A DNA stretch of 64,000 nt. It comes from Arcuatula senhousia. Lineage: Eukaryota; Mollusca; Bivalvia; Mytilida; Mytilidae. Every line of letters begins with the position of its first letter. Within the stretch, counting starts at the first letter, position 1. Shown here piece after piece: positions 1 to 11,748 of the stretch. The position numbers and the translations under genes were made by a program. The stretch is from contig OZ020306.1 of NCBI GenBank assembly GCA_963971305.1, positions 40,259,512 to 40,323,511 of the forward strand, in the 5' to 3' direction. The notes under the pieces are model-generated. The model saw nothing but the letters and a program-made list of their open reading frames with translations, searched no databases and was not told the DNA's origin.

Positions 1-387
1 CAGTATGTTGTAACAAAACACCCTTATGATGAGTGCATTTTCATTAAAAGGATTAACGTTACATAAAGTGGATCAAAGTCAAATCTAATATCTTTTAATT
101 TGGAAAAGACATACAAATGTTTATACAAAAATTGCTAAAACTAATATTAATTAAATGTATCGACAAGGTAAACCAAGACGCAACAACAAACGAACAACAA
201 CAGCAATTTAAAAGTAAAAAAAAAGAACACAATTGGGAAATGAAATATAAATATTGAAATATAAAGTCGAAATATGTGCAAAATATAAAGTTTTCCTATT
301 TACACGCATGCCATAATTAAAATATATAAGAACATACATACACCCCAAGCTTGGAGACGGTTTAACAGCATCCACACGGCACAAGGG
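1..387. other. AT-rich stretch, nothing recognised
   Basis: Low-complexity AT-rich sequence without a coherent reading frame, TIR or repeat that I can identify. Confidence 0.5.
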
Positions 388-560
388 ACACAATTTAATG
401 TGGAATACATGCACGAGAAACATCCCACATAAGCAAGCGGAAATGTTTAACATATATAATGAAAAACAAAAGCTAGCAGCTTTTAACGAGGCCAGTAGAC
501 GCTGTTCGTGTTGTTTTGCGATTGGTCCAAGATCAACATATATTTATTCAGTTAAAATCA
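388..560 (-). mobile_element. Retroposon 3'-tail fragment
   Basis: Reads on the minus strand into a terminal block (396-427) that recurs about seven times in the window, for example at 18577-18613, 21800-21835 and 27809-27848, with the shared core ACTTATTCCACATCTCATTA (here diverged). The adjoining part at about 485-535 matches the sequence next to the same block at 27875-27935. No coding body remains, so it is a 5'-truncated retroelement end, probably from a Penelope-like family because the block also ends the copy at 19590-21835. Confidence 0.5.
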
Positions 561-1832
561 AGTCTTATAATTATCAATGAAAACACATTCTTACAGATGG
601 ACTTGCTCCCTCTATCATTTTTTTTCTTTTATTCAATATGATGTATTCTTGTCAGGTTTCGGTCTCATTAAAACTCGTTTGAAAATAACTTTGAAATAAT
701 TCAAAATTTATGAACAATGGTAATGATTTGTTTAAAATATTTGTATACCATAAAACTGTGTAAAAATAATTATGAATTTTTAACAAGTAGTTTTAGAGTA
801 ATCCCCATTAAAACATTTAGACCCTAAATTGCTGGTGAATTCAGATAAGATATTCCTAAAATAGGGGTTGGGATGGAAAAAGTCATCTCATTAAAAATAT
901 TCACTAGTCATTTATATTTGCTTCCCAAAATATTTGATTAGATATTTCCGCAATAGAGACCACAAAGCTAAATCAAATGAAGTTTTAACCATCAGCTGCA
1001 AGAAAATTGTTTTTTAGCATGTTTAGGGAAATTTGGAACGGAAAAAAATACCCCTTAAAATACATGAATATGGGGCAAAACTTTCTCAAAGCCAAACGTA
1101 CATATGAGATTTTTTTAGTTATCTGATATATTTTTTTTACCAGATAAAACCTATCAGAAAGTATAAGAAAAAAATTAATACTTTAAAAAGTTTGTCATGA
1201 AAATAGTAAAAGTCTGGGCAAAATGGCTAAAAATGAACAAAATCGTCAAAACTGGCCATCGTTTAACGTCTACAGCAAAGAAAATGCGCAGCAACCTATG
1301 GATTTTCCTTCATACATTGCCTTTGTAGGGTCAGAACATTGCAAAAATCAAGTTTAGAGGTCTAAAATTTTAGCTCCTGACCAGTGTACATTCTTAAATA
1401 ATTCATCAAATAACTTTCCCGTTATAATTCGTTCTTTTCCAAAAACAACAAAATTCATCTCCCTTTAATGGGTATCGGTTTCAAATCGGCCTCTGTTCAG
1501 GCAAATTTATAAAATTGGACAAAAGTGAAGGGGGTAGTGTTTTTTTTTCGTTCCGCACATTTACTTAATTGAATAAAGTTATCATGGATAAAAATGACAC
1601 TTAACGATAAGTGAATAATTTAATTTAACTAGATCATGTAGCAGTCACTTTAGCAGATCGTGCACATGTTTAAGCGTACTTATATATTTTTAGACTGCAA
1701 AATTGCAATTAATTGATTACGAATATAATAGAATGCTGATGCAAAAATAGGTCAAATAGACACGCACAAATCTAGCAAACTAGTGACGAAATAGCCACAT
1801 TAGGTCATTCGTCTGGCTTGGTTAAGTTTATT
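561..1832. other. Unassigned AT-rich region
   Basis: No exon-like reading frame, RNA gene or repeat structure seen in this 1.3 kb. Long A and T runs dominate. Confidence 0.5.
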
Positions 1833-2410
1833 GTCCCCCGCCGCAACGTGGCGTAGGGACTTAGTAATGGTCTCCGTCCGTCCGTCTGTCCGTCCGTCCG
1901 CCCGTCACGTTTTTTGTGGGTGCAACTCCTCGGACACTACTGAACGGATGTTGCTGAAACTTCACACACTGATAGGTACAATTAGTAGATGATCATCCCA
2001 TATTTGAAATTTTCAAAATGGCCGCCGTTTCCATGGAAACTGAAGAAAGGTCAAAATATAGGACATTCAATATCTCGGTTACCTAGGTGCACAGGGTTCT
2101 GAAATTTTGTAGGCTGATAGACCAAAAGGTACTCTATATTGATACGAAAATAAATTTGAAGTGATATTTACGGTTTTTGAGTTTTTTATGAATTTGTGAT
2201 TTTTCAGTCCGAAAAATGGGACTTTGTCAAACGTTTTTGTGGGTGCAACTCCTTGGATACTACTGAATGGATGTTTCTGAAACTTTACACACTGATAGGG
2301 TACTGTTAATAGGTGATCATCCCATATTTTACAACCTATTTGTATCGTTTCTCAGAGAATGTATTGCTTGAATTGACATACCACACAACTTTTATGCAGC
2401 GGCGGGGGAC
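1833..2410. mobile_element. Non-autonomous TIR-like element with internal direct repeat
   Basis: The ends carry an exact 12-bp inverted repeat, GTCCCCCGCCGC at 1833-1844 and its complement at 2399-2410. Inside are a CCGTCCGT microsatellite (about 1874-1905) and two direct copies of a roughly 100-bp block (1906-2005 and 2231-2330) containing GTGGGTGCAACTCCT. No coding potential was seen. It is GC-richer at its edges than the flanks. The superfamily is not assigned, and no clear target-site duplication was found. Confidence 0.5.
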
Positions 2411-3372
2411 ACATGGCTACGCGTAGCAATCTTGTTTAAATATATTTAGTTGTTATTATCTTTTTGTCACAGACCTATTTTGGGATCCGCAAAAATGAAT
2501 ATAATTGAAATATAGGTATTTGTCACAAAATATTGTTTGGTGAAAAAGTTTATCATTGCTTGATAATTTTGTCGGTTTACATGACTTATCCTAGGATTCA
2601 TCACACAACTAGACCAAGGTCGCCACAAGAAATGTGTAAATTACATACACGTAAGAAAATAATTTTAAATCGATCGTGTACAAGTTTGTTTGAGTTCCTA
2701 TCTGACTTTCCTCTGTGAAACTTGAAGGGAAGGACAATCTGTGATAAGGTTACAATCAATACTATTTGAAAACCCCTTTTTGCAAAAACTATCGCAACTT
2801 TCGTGTTGGTTTCGGCAAAACTTGTCTGTCACCCACCCCTTTTCGTCCATAGTAAACTCTATGTACATGTGGATCCTCTTTTCGAAAAGTTGTGGATCTG
2901 CCACCTCCCCTGTTTGAGTTATACTGATTAATGATATAATCAATTGTTACAAGACGAAAAAGTTTAAAGGCATGCATCACACATTTCCATAAAAAGATCA
3001 ACATTGAGTTCTGACTGATTTACATGTATTGTATATATACTTCAAAATCGTTGGCTGATCTGACAAAAATGCTGAATGTAGGATAATCTTTATAAAGGGC
3101 AGTGTATGATTTTTTATAGATATCGTCGCATGCTTTGGAGGCTTTGAACCTTAGGCAATCTTTGTAGGCGTCTGCATAATATAACTGCAACTTCATGTTA
3201 AGAAATGATAATATTATACATTGATGATTGAAGAAATGCAACACATACATGTATATGTTTGATTTTCGTCTTCGATATTCGAAGAGTCCCGTTTTTTGCT
3301 TCTGTTCTTAAAATAATTTGATCCTGTTCAATGAAATATCAATTATTCATTTAACAGGAAGTAGATGATAAA
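2411..3372. other. Unassigned region
   Basis: Short open frames on both strands, but none with recognisable domain content or splice-supported structure. I see no gene here. Confidence 0.5.
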
Positions 3373-3942
3373 GGTAATAACAAAACTACCGAACTTGAAT
3401 GATCAATCTCATAGTCCAGAGAAAATGACAAAAACGAATCAGTCATACCGGAGAATTGGTGGATCGCAATGGTCCTGACTTGGTACAGGCATTTCAAACA
3501 AACTGGTGGGTTAAACCAGGTTTTATGGCGCCAAACCTCCTTCTTCCATTGCGATCTTAGGATCCGGTAATGACCATAGAACACAACACAGTTGTGAGAC
3601 ACAATAGGGCTATTAAGGTGATCATCTCAGTACAGCAGACCAGTCAAACACTAATTAAACAATTAACTATCATATCTTTTAACTCAATTTTGAACTTTTT
3701 TACTAGTGGCTGATAACGAAAAAAAAAATTTTTTAGTGATCGTATGAGACGTATTTTCTTATAGCCCTGCTCCTAAAGTCGGTCACGAAGAAATCGGTGT
3801 CTGATAAAAAAATCTGTGAAATGTGTGCAAGCTCTAGCATATCGAATAAGTTGTGAAAATATAAACACCGTATGCAGGAGAAGTAGGTATATTGCTCTGT
3901 AGATTAGGAAAATTAATAATTTAGAAATTAAAATTTATGATT
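3373..3942 (-). pseudogene. Penelope-like element, 3' end of RT and 3' UTR
   Basis: Nearly the same sequence as 57643-58190 and 53887-54330, which encode the C-terminal end of a Penelope-type reverse transcriptase and its 3' UTR on the minus strand. The copy ends on the left at the shared family terminus (TACCTTTAT on the minus strand) and stops abruptly at about 3942, consistent with 5' truncation during target-primed reverse transcription. The RT catalytic part is absent, so it is a dead copy. Confidence 0.75.
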
Positions 3943-4395
3943 TATAATCATAAAAATACACCAAATAACATACTTTAGAAAAAAAAGTACATGCAAAATA
4001 TCAAATAGCTGCTAATAATGTGTAGTGTCCTAAGAGGCTTGTGTAAAGTCACAAGACGACGAATAGCACAAAAATGAACACTTTGAAGATGAAATAAAAA
4101 CTACGAATACATGTGGCAAATCTGATTTGGATCTAACGGGCGTATATCCATAATCTTTACATAAAATGACCATACCAAGTCAGGGTCATTGCAGCAATGA
4201 ATTTCACTTGAAATAAGGTAACCTTCTAAAGGAATCCATGGTATATGCTTCAATGCCGATACCAACATCAATGGAAGGGTTTAAGGTCAAATTTGTTTTA
4301 TTTTCTCTGAAAATTCAAAGAAATCCAAGCAGTGGCGGAATGAGTTTCAAAACGTTATTTCGTCTACTTATTTGAACATTTTTGATAAATGAAAT
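3943..4395. other. Unassigned AT-rich region
   Basis: No recognisable gene or repeat beyond simple AT-rich sequence. Confidence 0.45.
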
Positions 4396-4850
4396 CTATT
4401 GCTCGGTATTTTTTTCTGTTTCTTTATTTTGATGAAGTGTAGGAAATGGGGACACAAGGCCAATCGGGTAGGAGAGTTTTGAATGCCACTGGAAAAAGGA
4501 GTGATGGGTAGGGACGGGAAATTTTGCCTCCTGCATGGGGATCCTACGGGTCTTTCTCTTACCGAGACCTGCAGCAGGGTTCTTTAACGTGCGAGGAACG
4601 TGACATTTTCCCAACACGGTGCACCACTATGGTTTGCGGTCAGGTTTTCCGCATTATCGCCTGACGACCCCGCATCTCTCGATGTCAGGGCTGCCCCATT
4701 CAACCACCTGGGGCACACATCCCAGTCGCTTTGTGGGCAACCCCGATGTCAGGTTTCTGAGCGCTCTTTAGTGGACTTTTACCGACAAGCTTAGCGCTGC
4801 TGCAGGCCTATTCGCCTCCCGGGCCCCGCACGGGACGCAGTCCTTTCGAA
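4396..4850 (-). mobile_element. SINE-like retroposon, variant B
   Basis: The right end carries the block CCCGGGCCCCGCACGGGAC that also ends the retroposon at 26375-26866, and the interior shares the motifs around the cagcagggttcttt and cgacaagcttagcgctgctg segments with the copy at 50386-50815. The two copies form a subfamily (B) distinct from the 5615 and 26375 copies (A). The left end lacks the (GAGT)n tail, so the copy is truncated or diverged there. Open frames inside it are incidental. Confidence 0.55.
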
Positions 4851-5614
4851 CAAACAAAATTATTCTTGATTGTCAACAAAATGAAAGTATTATCTAATTA
4901 TTTAAAATTACTTCGATTGACTTTGGTTTTAAGCCAACAATACAAATTTTGAATATTGGTGAAGCTCATTGTTTTTTAACTTTAAAAATTAAATCCTGTA
5001 TATGGTCTGTACATTTAATTTACATGTAAAGAACATATAATTGTCAATAGTAGATTATCTAAGCCGTACAACAATGACATGTAATCATTATTCCTTGATA
5101 GATTCATCCTTGATAAACTCCTGTGGGTTAGGTAAAGACAAGTTTTTTTTATAACATTAATAATTAAGAAAGGGAATGAACAATTGTTAAAATGGTTCGG
5201 TATTCGGATAACTGTTTTTTACAGTTTGAATTACTACAAATCGTATAAAAAAGTCTATGGGACTTGGAAATCTGTTCGGATTATTGACAATTTTGGTTTT
5301 TAAGGGTTCAACTGAACAGTGTCCAATAAATAAATGGTGAATCTCCACATTCCTATCTCCAAGATAGTATTTAAACACAACGAGGCGTATAGTACAAATA
5401 CGATATCCATAATCAAATCAGTTTAGGTCAATCAAGGTCGCCTTTTTTTTTACACATTTACTTTGTAGAAAATGCGCAATTTAAAATCGATCAAATATTA
5501 TGTGATCAAACCCATTAAAGGTGTAAAATTGCATAAAAGTGTACCTCTTAGAAATAAGTCTCAAATATTGTTGCCCTTTATGACTTGCAGACGAAAAACT
5601 TAAACAAAAGAATT
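4851..5614. other. Unassigned AT-rich region
   Basis: No gene, RNA or structured repeat recognised. Confidence 0.5.
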
Positions 5615-6089
5615 GTCCCGTGCGGGGACCAGGTGGCGAATAGGCCCGCAGCAGAGCCTAGGTTGTCGTATGAGGCGACTAAGGGTCTTGGGATTCTGAT
5701 GTCGGGTCAATGCTCAGCCCACAGAGCGACCAAGTGTGTACTCTAGATGGCTGAATAGGGTGGCCCTCGTCCGCGGGGGTTGTGAGGTCTATACACGGAA
5801 ACCCTGACCGCCGACCATAGTGGGCAAACGTGTGTGGAGAGTGCCTCGCTTCATGCACGTAAAAGACCCCTTTTTCGACCGTTAAGTAGTGCACCACATA
5901 GGCAAAATTTTTCGCCCCTACACACCTCTCCCCCTTTTCTGTGGTTCTTCAAAATTAACCGGTCCTTTGTTTCCTACCCACCCCCATATTTCATTTATCA
6001 TCATCATTTCATGTTCATTTATCATCCTACTGTAAATAACCTATATAGCGTTGCACGGGCGTAAAACACCAACTAACTCACTCACTCAC
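5615..6089 (+). mobile_element. SINE-like retroposon, variant A, with target-site duplication
   Basis: Begins GTCCCGTGCGGGG and ends in AACACCAAC followed by an (ACTC)n tail. It is the plus-orientation counterpart of 26375-26866 and close to it along its whole length. The flanks look like an imperfect 14-bp target-site duplication (taaacaaaagaatt on the left, taaacaaaacattt on the right), which supports insertion by LINE-type retroposition. No protein is expected. I do not see a convincing tRNA A/B box pair, so the RNA ancestor is unknown. Confidence 0.7.
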
Positions 6090-6128
6090 TAAACAAAACA
6101 TTTAAACTTAAAATTAAAAAAAAATCTA

Positions 6129-6216
6129 TAAAAATATTCTATTTATCAAATAAAAATATTCTATTTATCAAATAAAAATATTCTATTTATCAGATAAAAA
6201 TATTCAATTTATCAAA
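6129..6216. repeat. 22-bp tandem repeat, four units
   Basis: Four head-to-tail units of a 22-bp AT-rich motif built on TATTCTATTTATCAAAT, the last two with single substitutions. It lies just right of the retroposon tail at 6089. Confidence 0.85.
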
Positions 6217-6427
6217 AGAAAAACAAGGATAAATACCAATTATAATACAAAGTACAAAGACAGGAAGACTAAACGACTGATATCTGCGGATAATCAATGA
6301 ATTTCAAAATACTAGATATTGCATGAACAACTCTGATCGATTATGTGTGCGATGTGTGGGCTTTGATAGTGCTGACTAAAATACACGTATACATGGCAAC
6401 CCCTATTTTCGTTTTTGTAATAGATGA

Positions 6428-6950
6428 ATGAAGCAGAGGTACCAATGGGGTATCCGAATGTCAAAAGTCCGAAAGGGCAGAGACAAAACCAGTAAACACC
6501 AACAAGTACGGGACAAAAACAGACAACATGCAAAACATGGAAACACAAAATAACTGAATATCAATCAAGAACGCGAACTCCAGTCGAAGCAAGAGTGAAC
6601 TCAGTTGCTCTAGAAGAGTAAGCAGTTCCTGCTTGCTATAGCCAAAAGTCCATTCAGCTTGTCAAATCCGGTAAAGGAAGCCAAAACAAAACCCTATGAC
6701 AGACAAATATCTGCACTCATCTGAGAGATCGAAATCCCATATTTGTCTATAAGTGCCTGATGTCTTCCGTAAAATTTCTTGAGTGAAGACAGCAACCGAG
6801 GAGCAACATAACCCTGTGTGAGCAATTTTTGCGTCAGGTGCTAAGGAAATCGATGTAAGTTCAGCACGCTCTGGAGTAACGAATCAATTGAGATACGTAA
6901 ACGCAATAAGCTGGAGCGGACATACACGATGATAGTTTATACAAACTGTG
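6428..6950 (-). pseudogene. Penelope-like element, RT C-terminal end and 3' UTR
   Basis: The minus strand matches the family at 52610-53128: a degraded RT C-terminal segment (related to the ARLLSSLKK / YGRHHVLV region seen there) followed by a 3' UTR that ends in GGATACCCCATTGGTACCTC. Stops and small indels break the frame. Other 3' ends of this subfamily occur at 10305-10720, 51020-51425 and 56095-56320. It is a 5'-truncated dead copy. Confidence 0.65.
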
Positions 6951-7034
6951 CTCATGATACGAATGCTGTTTTAAACCCACACATCCATGGGTGATCACCT
7001 GGACAGTAATAACAAGGAACATAGGAAAATATGT

Positions 7035-7379
7035 TCATAAGTTTAAGCTATATTTACATAGACGCCAATCAGTCCAACAAGCAAAATGAAGCATTTGCAT
7101 GCAGACAATTGACAACACAAAACTAAATAAATTGTCAACATTCAAATACCAGAACGAGTAAATTAAGCCTATGTTGTGCCCTTCTTGATTCACATGAGAA
7201 TGATTTACTGTATGAAATGTGGCACACCCAACACAAGTCCCATTAAGTTCCCAATCAGGCATTTTGGGACAACAATGTCCTGAGGACGATTCGGCCACTT
7301 CTACAACCACGAGACCCAAATTCATCTCTAACTTTCCTGCAGGATATTTGCGACCCGGGGTCCGCACTAAACTATTCAC
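7035..7379 (-). CDS. Unassigned 114-codon open frame, possible exon
   Basis: The longest open frame in this stretch outside known repeats. The central part contains CCPKMPDWELNGTCVGC, a cysteine spacing faintly like the segment that precedes EGF-type repeats in MEGF-like proteins. The downstream half looks like ordinary intronic AT-rich sequence, and no strong acceptor precedes the cysteine part. It could be a lone exon or relic of a host gene, or chance. I do not assign a function. Confidence 0.2.
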   Translation of the reverse strand: MNSLVRTPGRKYPAGKLEMNLGLVVVEVAESSSGHCCPKMPDWELNGTCVGCATFHTVNHSHVNQEGHNIGLIYSFWYLNVDNLFSFVLSIVCMQMLHFACWTDWRLCKYSLNL

Positions 7380-7434
7380 CCATATAACTCTTCAAGGACG
7401 AATACCGAATTCAATACTATACATATACAATTAA

Positions 7435-7992
7435 GGTTAATGAGGACACCTGACCCCATATTAATGCCGAATTTAAAATTTCCAATTTTTTTTATATATT
7501 AGCATTAGGTATATACTTTATCTTGTGTAAAAATATTGGACCCCCTTTCCAGGCTTGTTTTCCCAAACTTTAGGCTCAAAGTTTTCCCAAACTACTATAG
7601 ATTATATAGGAAAAGCCAAATAATTAGCATTAAATCTTGTCACAGAAAAAATCCACGAATTTAATTTCTATTTTTATTCGATAAAAATCAATGAAATACA
7701 ATATATTTTGAAATAAAACAATAAAAACTGGGGTCACAAGCTTACATTTCTGTCTAAAATACAAATCTTTGTAATTTTTAGGTCATTTTTCAAGTGGATT
7801 ATCTCCCTTGTTTTATTTGAAAATTTTATTTATGATGGAATGGTTGTTTTATTTGTATTAAAATTAATTTATTTTGATTAAGTTTTATTAAATGAAACTA
7901 TTTAACACAAGTTTCAAGACATTTGTGACATTTGCACTTGTTTTTTGCATCTTTAGCTGTTTTTGGTCACATGACAGGTGTCCTCACTAACC
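7435..7992. mobile_element. MITE with TTAA target-site duplication
   Basis: Inverted termini GGTTARTGAGGACACCTG at 7435-7452 and its complement ending at 7992 differ at one position. Both ends are flanked by TTAA (7431-7434 and 7993-7996). TTAA target duplication is typical of piggyBac and Kolobok transposons. The interior is AT-rich and non-coding, so the element is non-autonomous. Which of the two superfamilies mobilised it cannot be told from 558 bp. Confidence 0.75.
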
Positions 7993-8274
7993 TTAAAGTC
8001 TTATAATATTACTTTTGTATTCGTTTGGTTTTGGTTTGTTAAAATTAAAAAAGAATACATGTGTTGTTCAACTGGTTTAAAACGTCAAGTTCGATTCTGA
8101 ATATTTTATACGTCAATAAGTGACCATAACACTAAGTGAGTTTGTGTGTTTGGAGAAATGGGACGGGGGAGGAAACATACGTCTTTATAAAACATAATGA
8201 ACTAACCAGCACACAGCTAGTATTTAGTGATTTTATTTCACGAAATTGGGTTAAAGGACCGTCGATGGCTTGTT

Positions 8275-8324
8275 AAGTCCCCGACCACGAAGTGTCGGAG
8301 GACTTATTGTTTTTGCCCAGTTTC

Positions 8325-8357
<33 letters not shown>

Positions 8358-8963
8358 TTATTTCAATTTCCTATTTATAGATCTAAAGTTTGTCCGACAT
8401 ATCTCGTAAAAACGCTTTGGCGAATCAAGATGAAACCTTTTTAGATGGTTAGGGGGTCACTCATAGATGGGCCATCGACTTTTAAAATTTTCAAGATGGC
8501 CGCCATTTCAAAATGGCCGCCTGCGGAAAAAAGGGGCGGAAAATTTTTTTTCGCCTGATCGTCTTGAAAATGGGTTATCTGGGTAAAGTGGGTATGCTGA
8601 TTATCATGGTGCGACCGGATTTTTTCTACGACCTGCCAATTTTTGGCAATTAGCCGCCGAAATCGCCAAAAACTCGACTTTGTCAAATATCCATGAAAAT
8701 TGTTATACTAGATAAAATGATTATGCTGATCATCATTGGGCAAGCACGGTTCTTCAATAAGTAACCAATTTTTGGCAATCCGCCAAAAAAATTGGCAATC
8801 TGCCAAAAGTCGCCAAAAATTTAAATTTGTCCAAATTACATAAAAATTTGTATACAATGTAAATTTGATATGCTGATCATCATGAGGCAAGTAAAATGTT
8901 TCTATGATTAGCCATGTTTTGGTATTTTGCAATCCGCCAAAATTTGGGGACGGGAGGGGACTT
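8275..8963. mobile_element. Non-autonomous TIR-like element with internal repeats
   Basis: The left end AAGTCCCCGACC and the complement of the right end, AAGTCCCCTCCC, form a short imperfect TIR. The left end also folds on itself (ccgaccacgaagtgtcgg). Inside are an (ATT)n microsatellite at about 8328-8356 and three diverged tandem blocks (starting near 8560, 8690 and 8850) marked by atgctgatcatcat and aatccgccaaaa. No protein coding was seen. Confidence 0.5.
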
Positions 8964-10304
8964 TTATGTGACTTGCTTGCAATCACAATTATAGCTAGTT
9001 AATATATTGTTTTGAATTGGTGTATGTTTGTATTTTTAAAAACGTTTAGAGAATGTTACCTACATGCGTCACTTTTTTGAGGAGTAAATATGATTTTCTT
9101 CTTTTTTTCTTAGTGAGTTCTTACATGTTTAATTTCAAATGATTCTGTTTAGATAAACAACTTCGAACAGCTGTAAAGAAACGTATAATATAAATCTTAA
9201 TCTACAGTTTTCAGCGCATATAAAAAAGGAATAATAATATGAAATGTGTGGGTGTTCAAAATCCAAGCGGCCCACGATCACTTAAGTGACACCCCCCTTG
9301 AGTTTCCCTATTTATCTAAAAATTATCCGAGAAAAAAAAATATAGACATTGGATTTTGTATCAATTTTATATGAATATTCATGACCTACCTAAAATCGGT
9401 GAGAATTAGAATCAATCGTATAATACCGGTAATTTGGTTTATTTTAAGGAGTTACCTACAACGATGAAAGACACCACATTAACAACACACTCCTTAAACA
9501 TGTTCAAAATCATGTCAGACCAGAATTTTAAGTTGAAATGATAAAATCAACAAAACGTACACCTGTATCGAAACAAGGAATATAAAAACATTTTATCACC
9601 AAACATACCAGACCAAGTGTTTCACAAATATGGTCATAACATTTCTTTTATTTCATTGTTGCTTTTCTGCTTCATACATGTATATGCTTATCCTAACTAA
9701 TAAATTATTAAGCCTGAAATCAGTTTTACAAGATTTTAACAGAATCAGGTGGTTAAATCCATTTATAGATATTTATGATATTTAAACTATATATTAGACA
9801 CGTTATTTATGATATGTAAATTATATTAGACACGATCATGCCGTTACTTTGCTTTTAATGATCAGTTGTCCTTGAACCAGAAAAAATGGTTTATCATATT
9901 TAAATCAGTTATTGATTTTTACAAGGTTTTAAATTTAGTTTGACCTGGATTTTACCCAATTACGTTGTATTTTAAAGATTAGGTGGTGTCTCTTCATGGA
10001 ATGCCGAACATGATAGTTTGAAAATGGAGAGTTTTAAACTTGCCGAACTTAAATAAATAAGGCCAAATTCAAATAAAAATATATAAAAAGCAAGTTTGGG
10101 AGAACATTTTTCTAATAATTGGGAAAAAATATTAGTAAACATAACATTTATTTTAAAAAATGAGATTTTAATCTAATATGTTGCTTATAAACGTTATTTT
10201 AATGTGATAGGAAGTAAAATGACATGATAATCTGCTTAACTTGAATTTTGTTAAAACTAGAGTGAATTTGAATAATGTTATTTTTATCTTGAATATTGAA
10301 AGTA
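8964..10304. other. Unassigned AT-rich region
   Basis: 1.3 kb with no recognised gene, RNA or repeat structure. Confidence 0.5.
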
Positions 10305-10720
10305 ACTCAAAGGTTCCAATGGGGCATTCGAAAGTCAAATGTCTGAAATGGCAAAGAACACAAAGAATAAAACAACACAAACACGAACAAAAAGAACAAA
10401 ACGACAATCAGCATCACGAACGAAAGTGAACCTGGGTGTTGCGGATGGGTAAGCAGTTCTTGCTTGTTGGAACACAATTGTCGCGCTGCCAACGGTCAAT
10501 TCCGTTTGTCAAATCCGGCATAGGACAAAACAAAACACATTGTCAAACTAACCTGAGAGATGAAAATCCCATATTATTCTACAAGCGCATGCTGTCTCCC
10601 GATTTATTACAACACTTGAGATGAAACATACCCTTATTTACCAATTGTTGTTTCAGAAGTGACACTATATCAAGCAACTCATGATATGTTCCGCAACCTT
10701 TGACAGAACGCATAAGTTCT
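10305..10720 (-). pseudogene. Penelope-like element 3' end
   Basis: Minus-strand copy of the 3' UTR that ends in CCCCATTGG...CCT, homologous to 6428-6950, with the same neighbouring blocks (gtaagcagttcttgcttg, gtcaaatccgg, gagatgaaaatcccatatt). The RT catalytic region is missing. It lies just outside the LTR retrotransposon. Confidence 0.6.
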
Positions 10721-10792
10721 AAGTAAGGGGAGGTAATTGGTAACAAAATTGCTTACAGGACATGATTGAAGGAGGAACCACTGTAAAAAAAG

Positions 10793-10955
10793 CGCCAGTA
10801 TAACAATTATGTAGATCAATATACAAGCATACAATCAAATACGTGATTTATTGTTGACAAAAAGGGGAGAACAGAAGAGGGGAGGGAAACATATAAATGA
10901 GTCCAAACTAGGCGAAGTTCCGAATGTAAAGCATATAATATAACACAGTCTGGCG
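10793..10955 (-). repeat. 3' LTR
   Basis: 163 bp, identical at every position I compared to 16101-16263. The ends form a 6-bp inverted repeat, CGCCAG...CTGGCG, instead of the usual TG...CA. Repeat identity stops exactly at both ends. Confidence 0.93.
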
Positions 10956-10975
10956 CCACCACTTTCCTTTATCCT
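10956..10975 (-). other. Polypurine tract
   Basis: On the minus strand the 20 nt directly upstream of the 3' LTR read AGGATAAAGGAAAGTGGTGG, 17 of them purines. This is where the plus-strand primer for retrotransposon DNA synthesis is expected. Confidence 0.75.
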
Positions 10976-10987
10976 CTAAAATGTAAA

Positions 10988-11121
10988 ACCATCATAGGGT
11001 AGACTGCCCTCCGGTTTTAAGGGGATTATTATGCCCCTGCACATAGGTGAATCCAAATGAATTATTATTGAAACCGTCACAGGGTAGACTGCCCTCGGGT
11101 TTTATGGTGATTATTATGCCC
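10988..11121. repeat. Direct duplication in the retrotransposon 3' UTR
   Basis: Two copies of an approximately 50-bp block containing AGGGTAGACTGCCCT and GATTATTATGCCCC start at about 10988 and 11071 (83-bp offset), with a few substitutions. They lie between the coding region and the polypurine tract. Confidence 0.8.
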
Positions 11122-11148
11122 CGAAATGCACAGATCACTCTAGCATGT

Positions 11149-11748
11149 CTAGTACAGAACATAGTCGTTCAACTTCTTAGGTAGGCATCGCTTACGAGGA
11201 GGGCGACTAGATACATTGGACTCCGAAAAACAAGAAACATCCATATTCGCTTCCAAATCGGAGAAATTGTCACTATTTCCCTCCTGAGAGTCATAAATCA
11301 TCAACTCTGGATCATAGTCGTTTGCAATGATAACGGGTTTTGGAGGTGGAACTGATATTTCCAGCGGAATATCTGGTGTGGCGGGCGGAACGTGAAGTAT
11401 CTCTTGCTTATCCCTCTCGCTCTCTTCGTCAGAGTCCAACTCGATTGTGGGTTCTTTCGTTAAAGCTTTGAAGGGTGTCGATAACTTGAAACAATCAGAG
11501 CACTTTACACGATATGAATTGTTCCTGAGCTGGTTGCCTATAAACTTACGAATATTACACCATGGAAACTCCAATTTCACTACAATGTACCTTTCTCGAG
11601 CATTTGCTTTGTTGAGGTCTTTTCGAAGGTAAACAATGTCGCCTAATTTTAAATCAGGAGTAACCGGAGATTGATTTGACGGGCATTTTGCATTTTCACT
11701 TTGTACATGGTTTGTCGATCTTTGAATTTGTTGGGCTGAAATTAATTT
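11149..11748 (-). pseudogene. Integrase C-terminal domain and Pol tail, after the TAG stop
   Basis: Continues in the same frame as the integrase once the TAG at 11749-11751 is passed. Near the start is LKLGDIVYLRKDL, a small beta-barrel-like segment usual for integrase C-terminal domains. It is followed by a long acidic and proline-rich tail (ELDSDEESERDKQ, VPPATPDIPLEISVPPPKP) and a basic end (RPPRKRCLPKKL). In an intact element this would be part of the integrase rather than a separate protein. Translation would have to read through or reinitiate to make it. Confidence 0.75.

Noticed and set aside
4600..4794. 64-codon plus-strand frame
   Set aside because: Also inside a variant B retroposon and not conserved in its sister at 50386.
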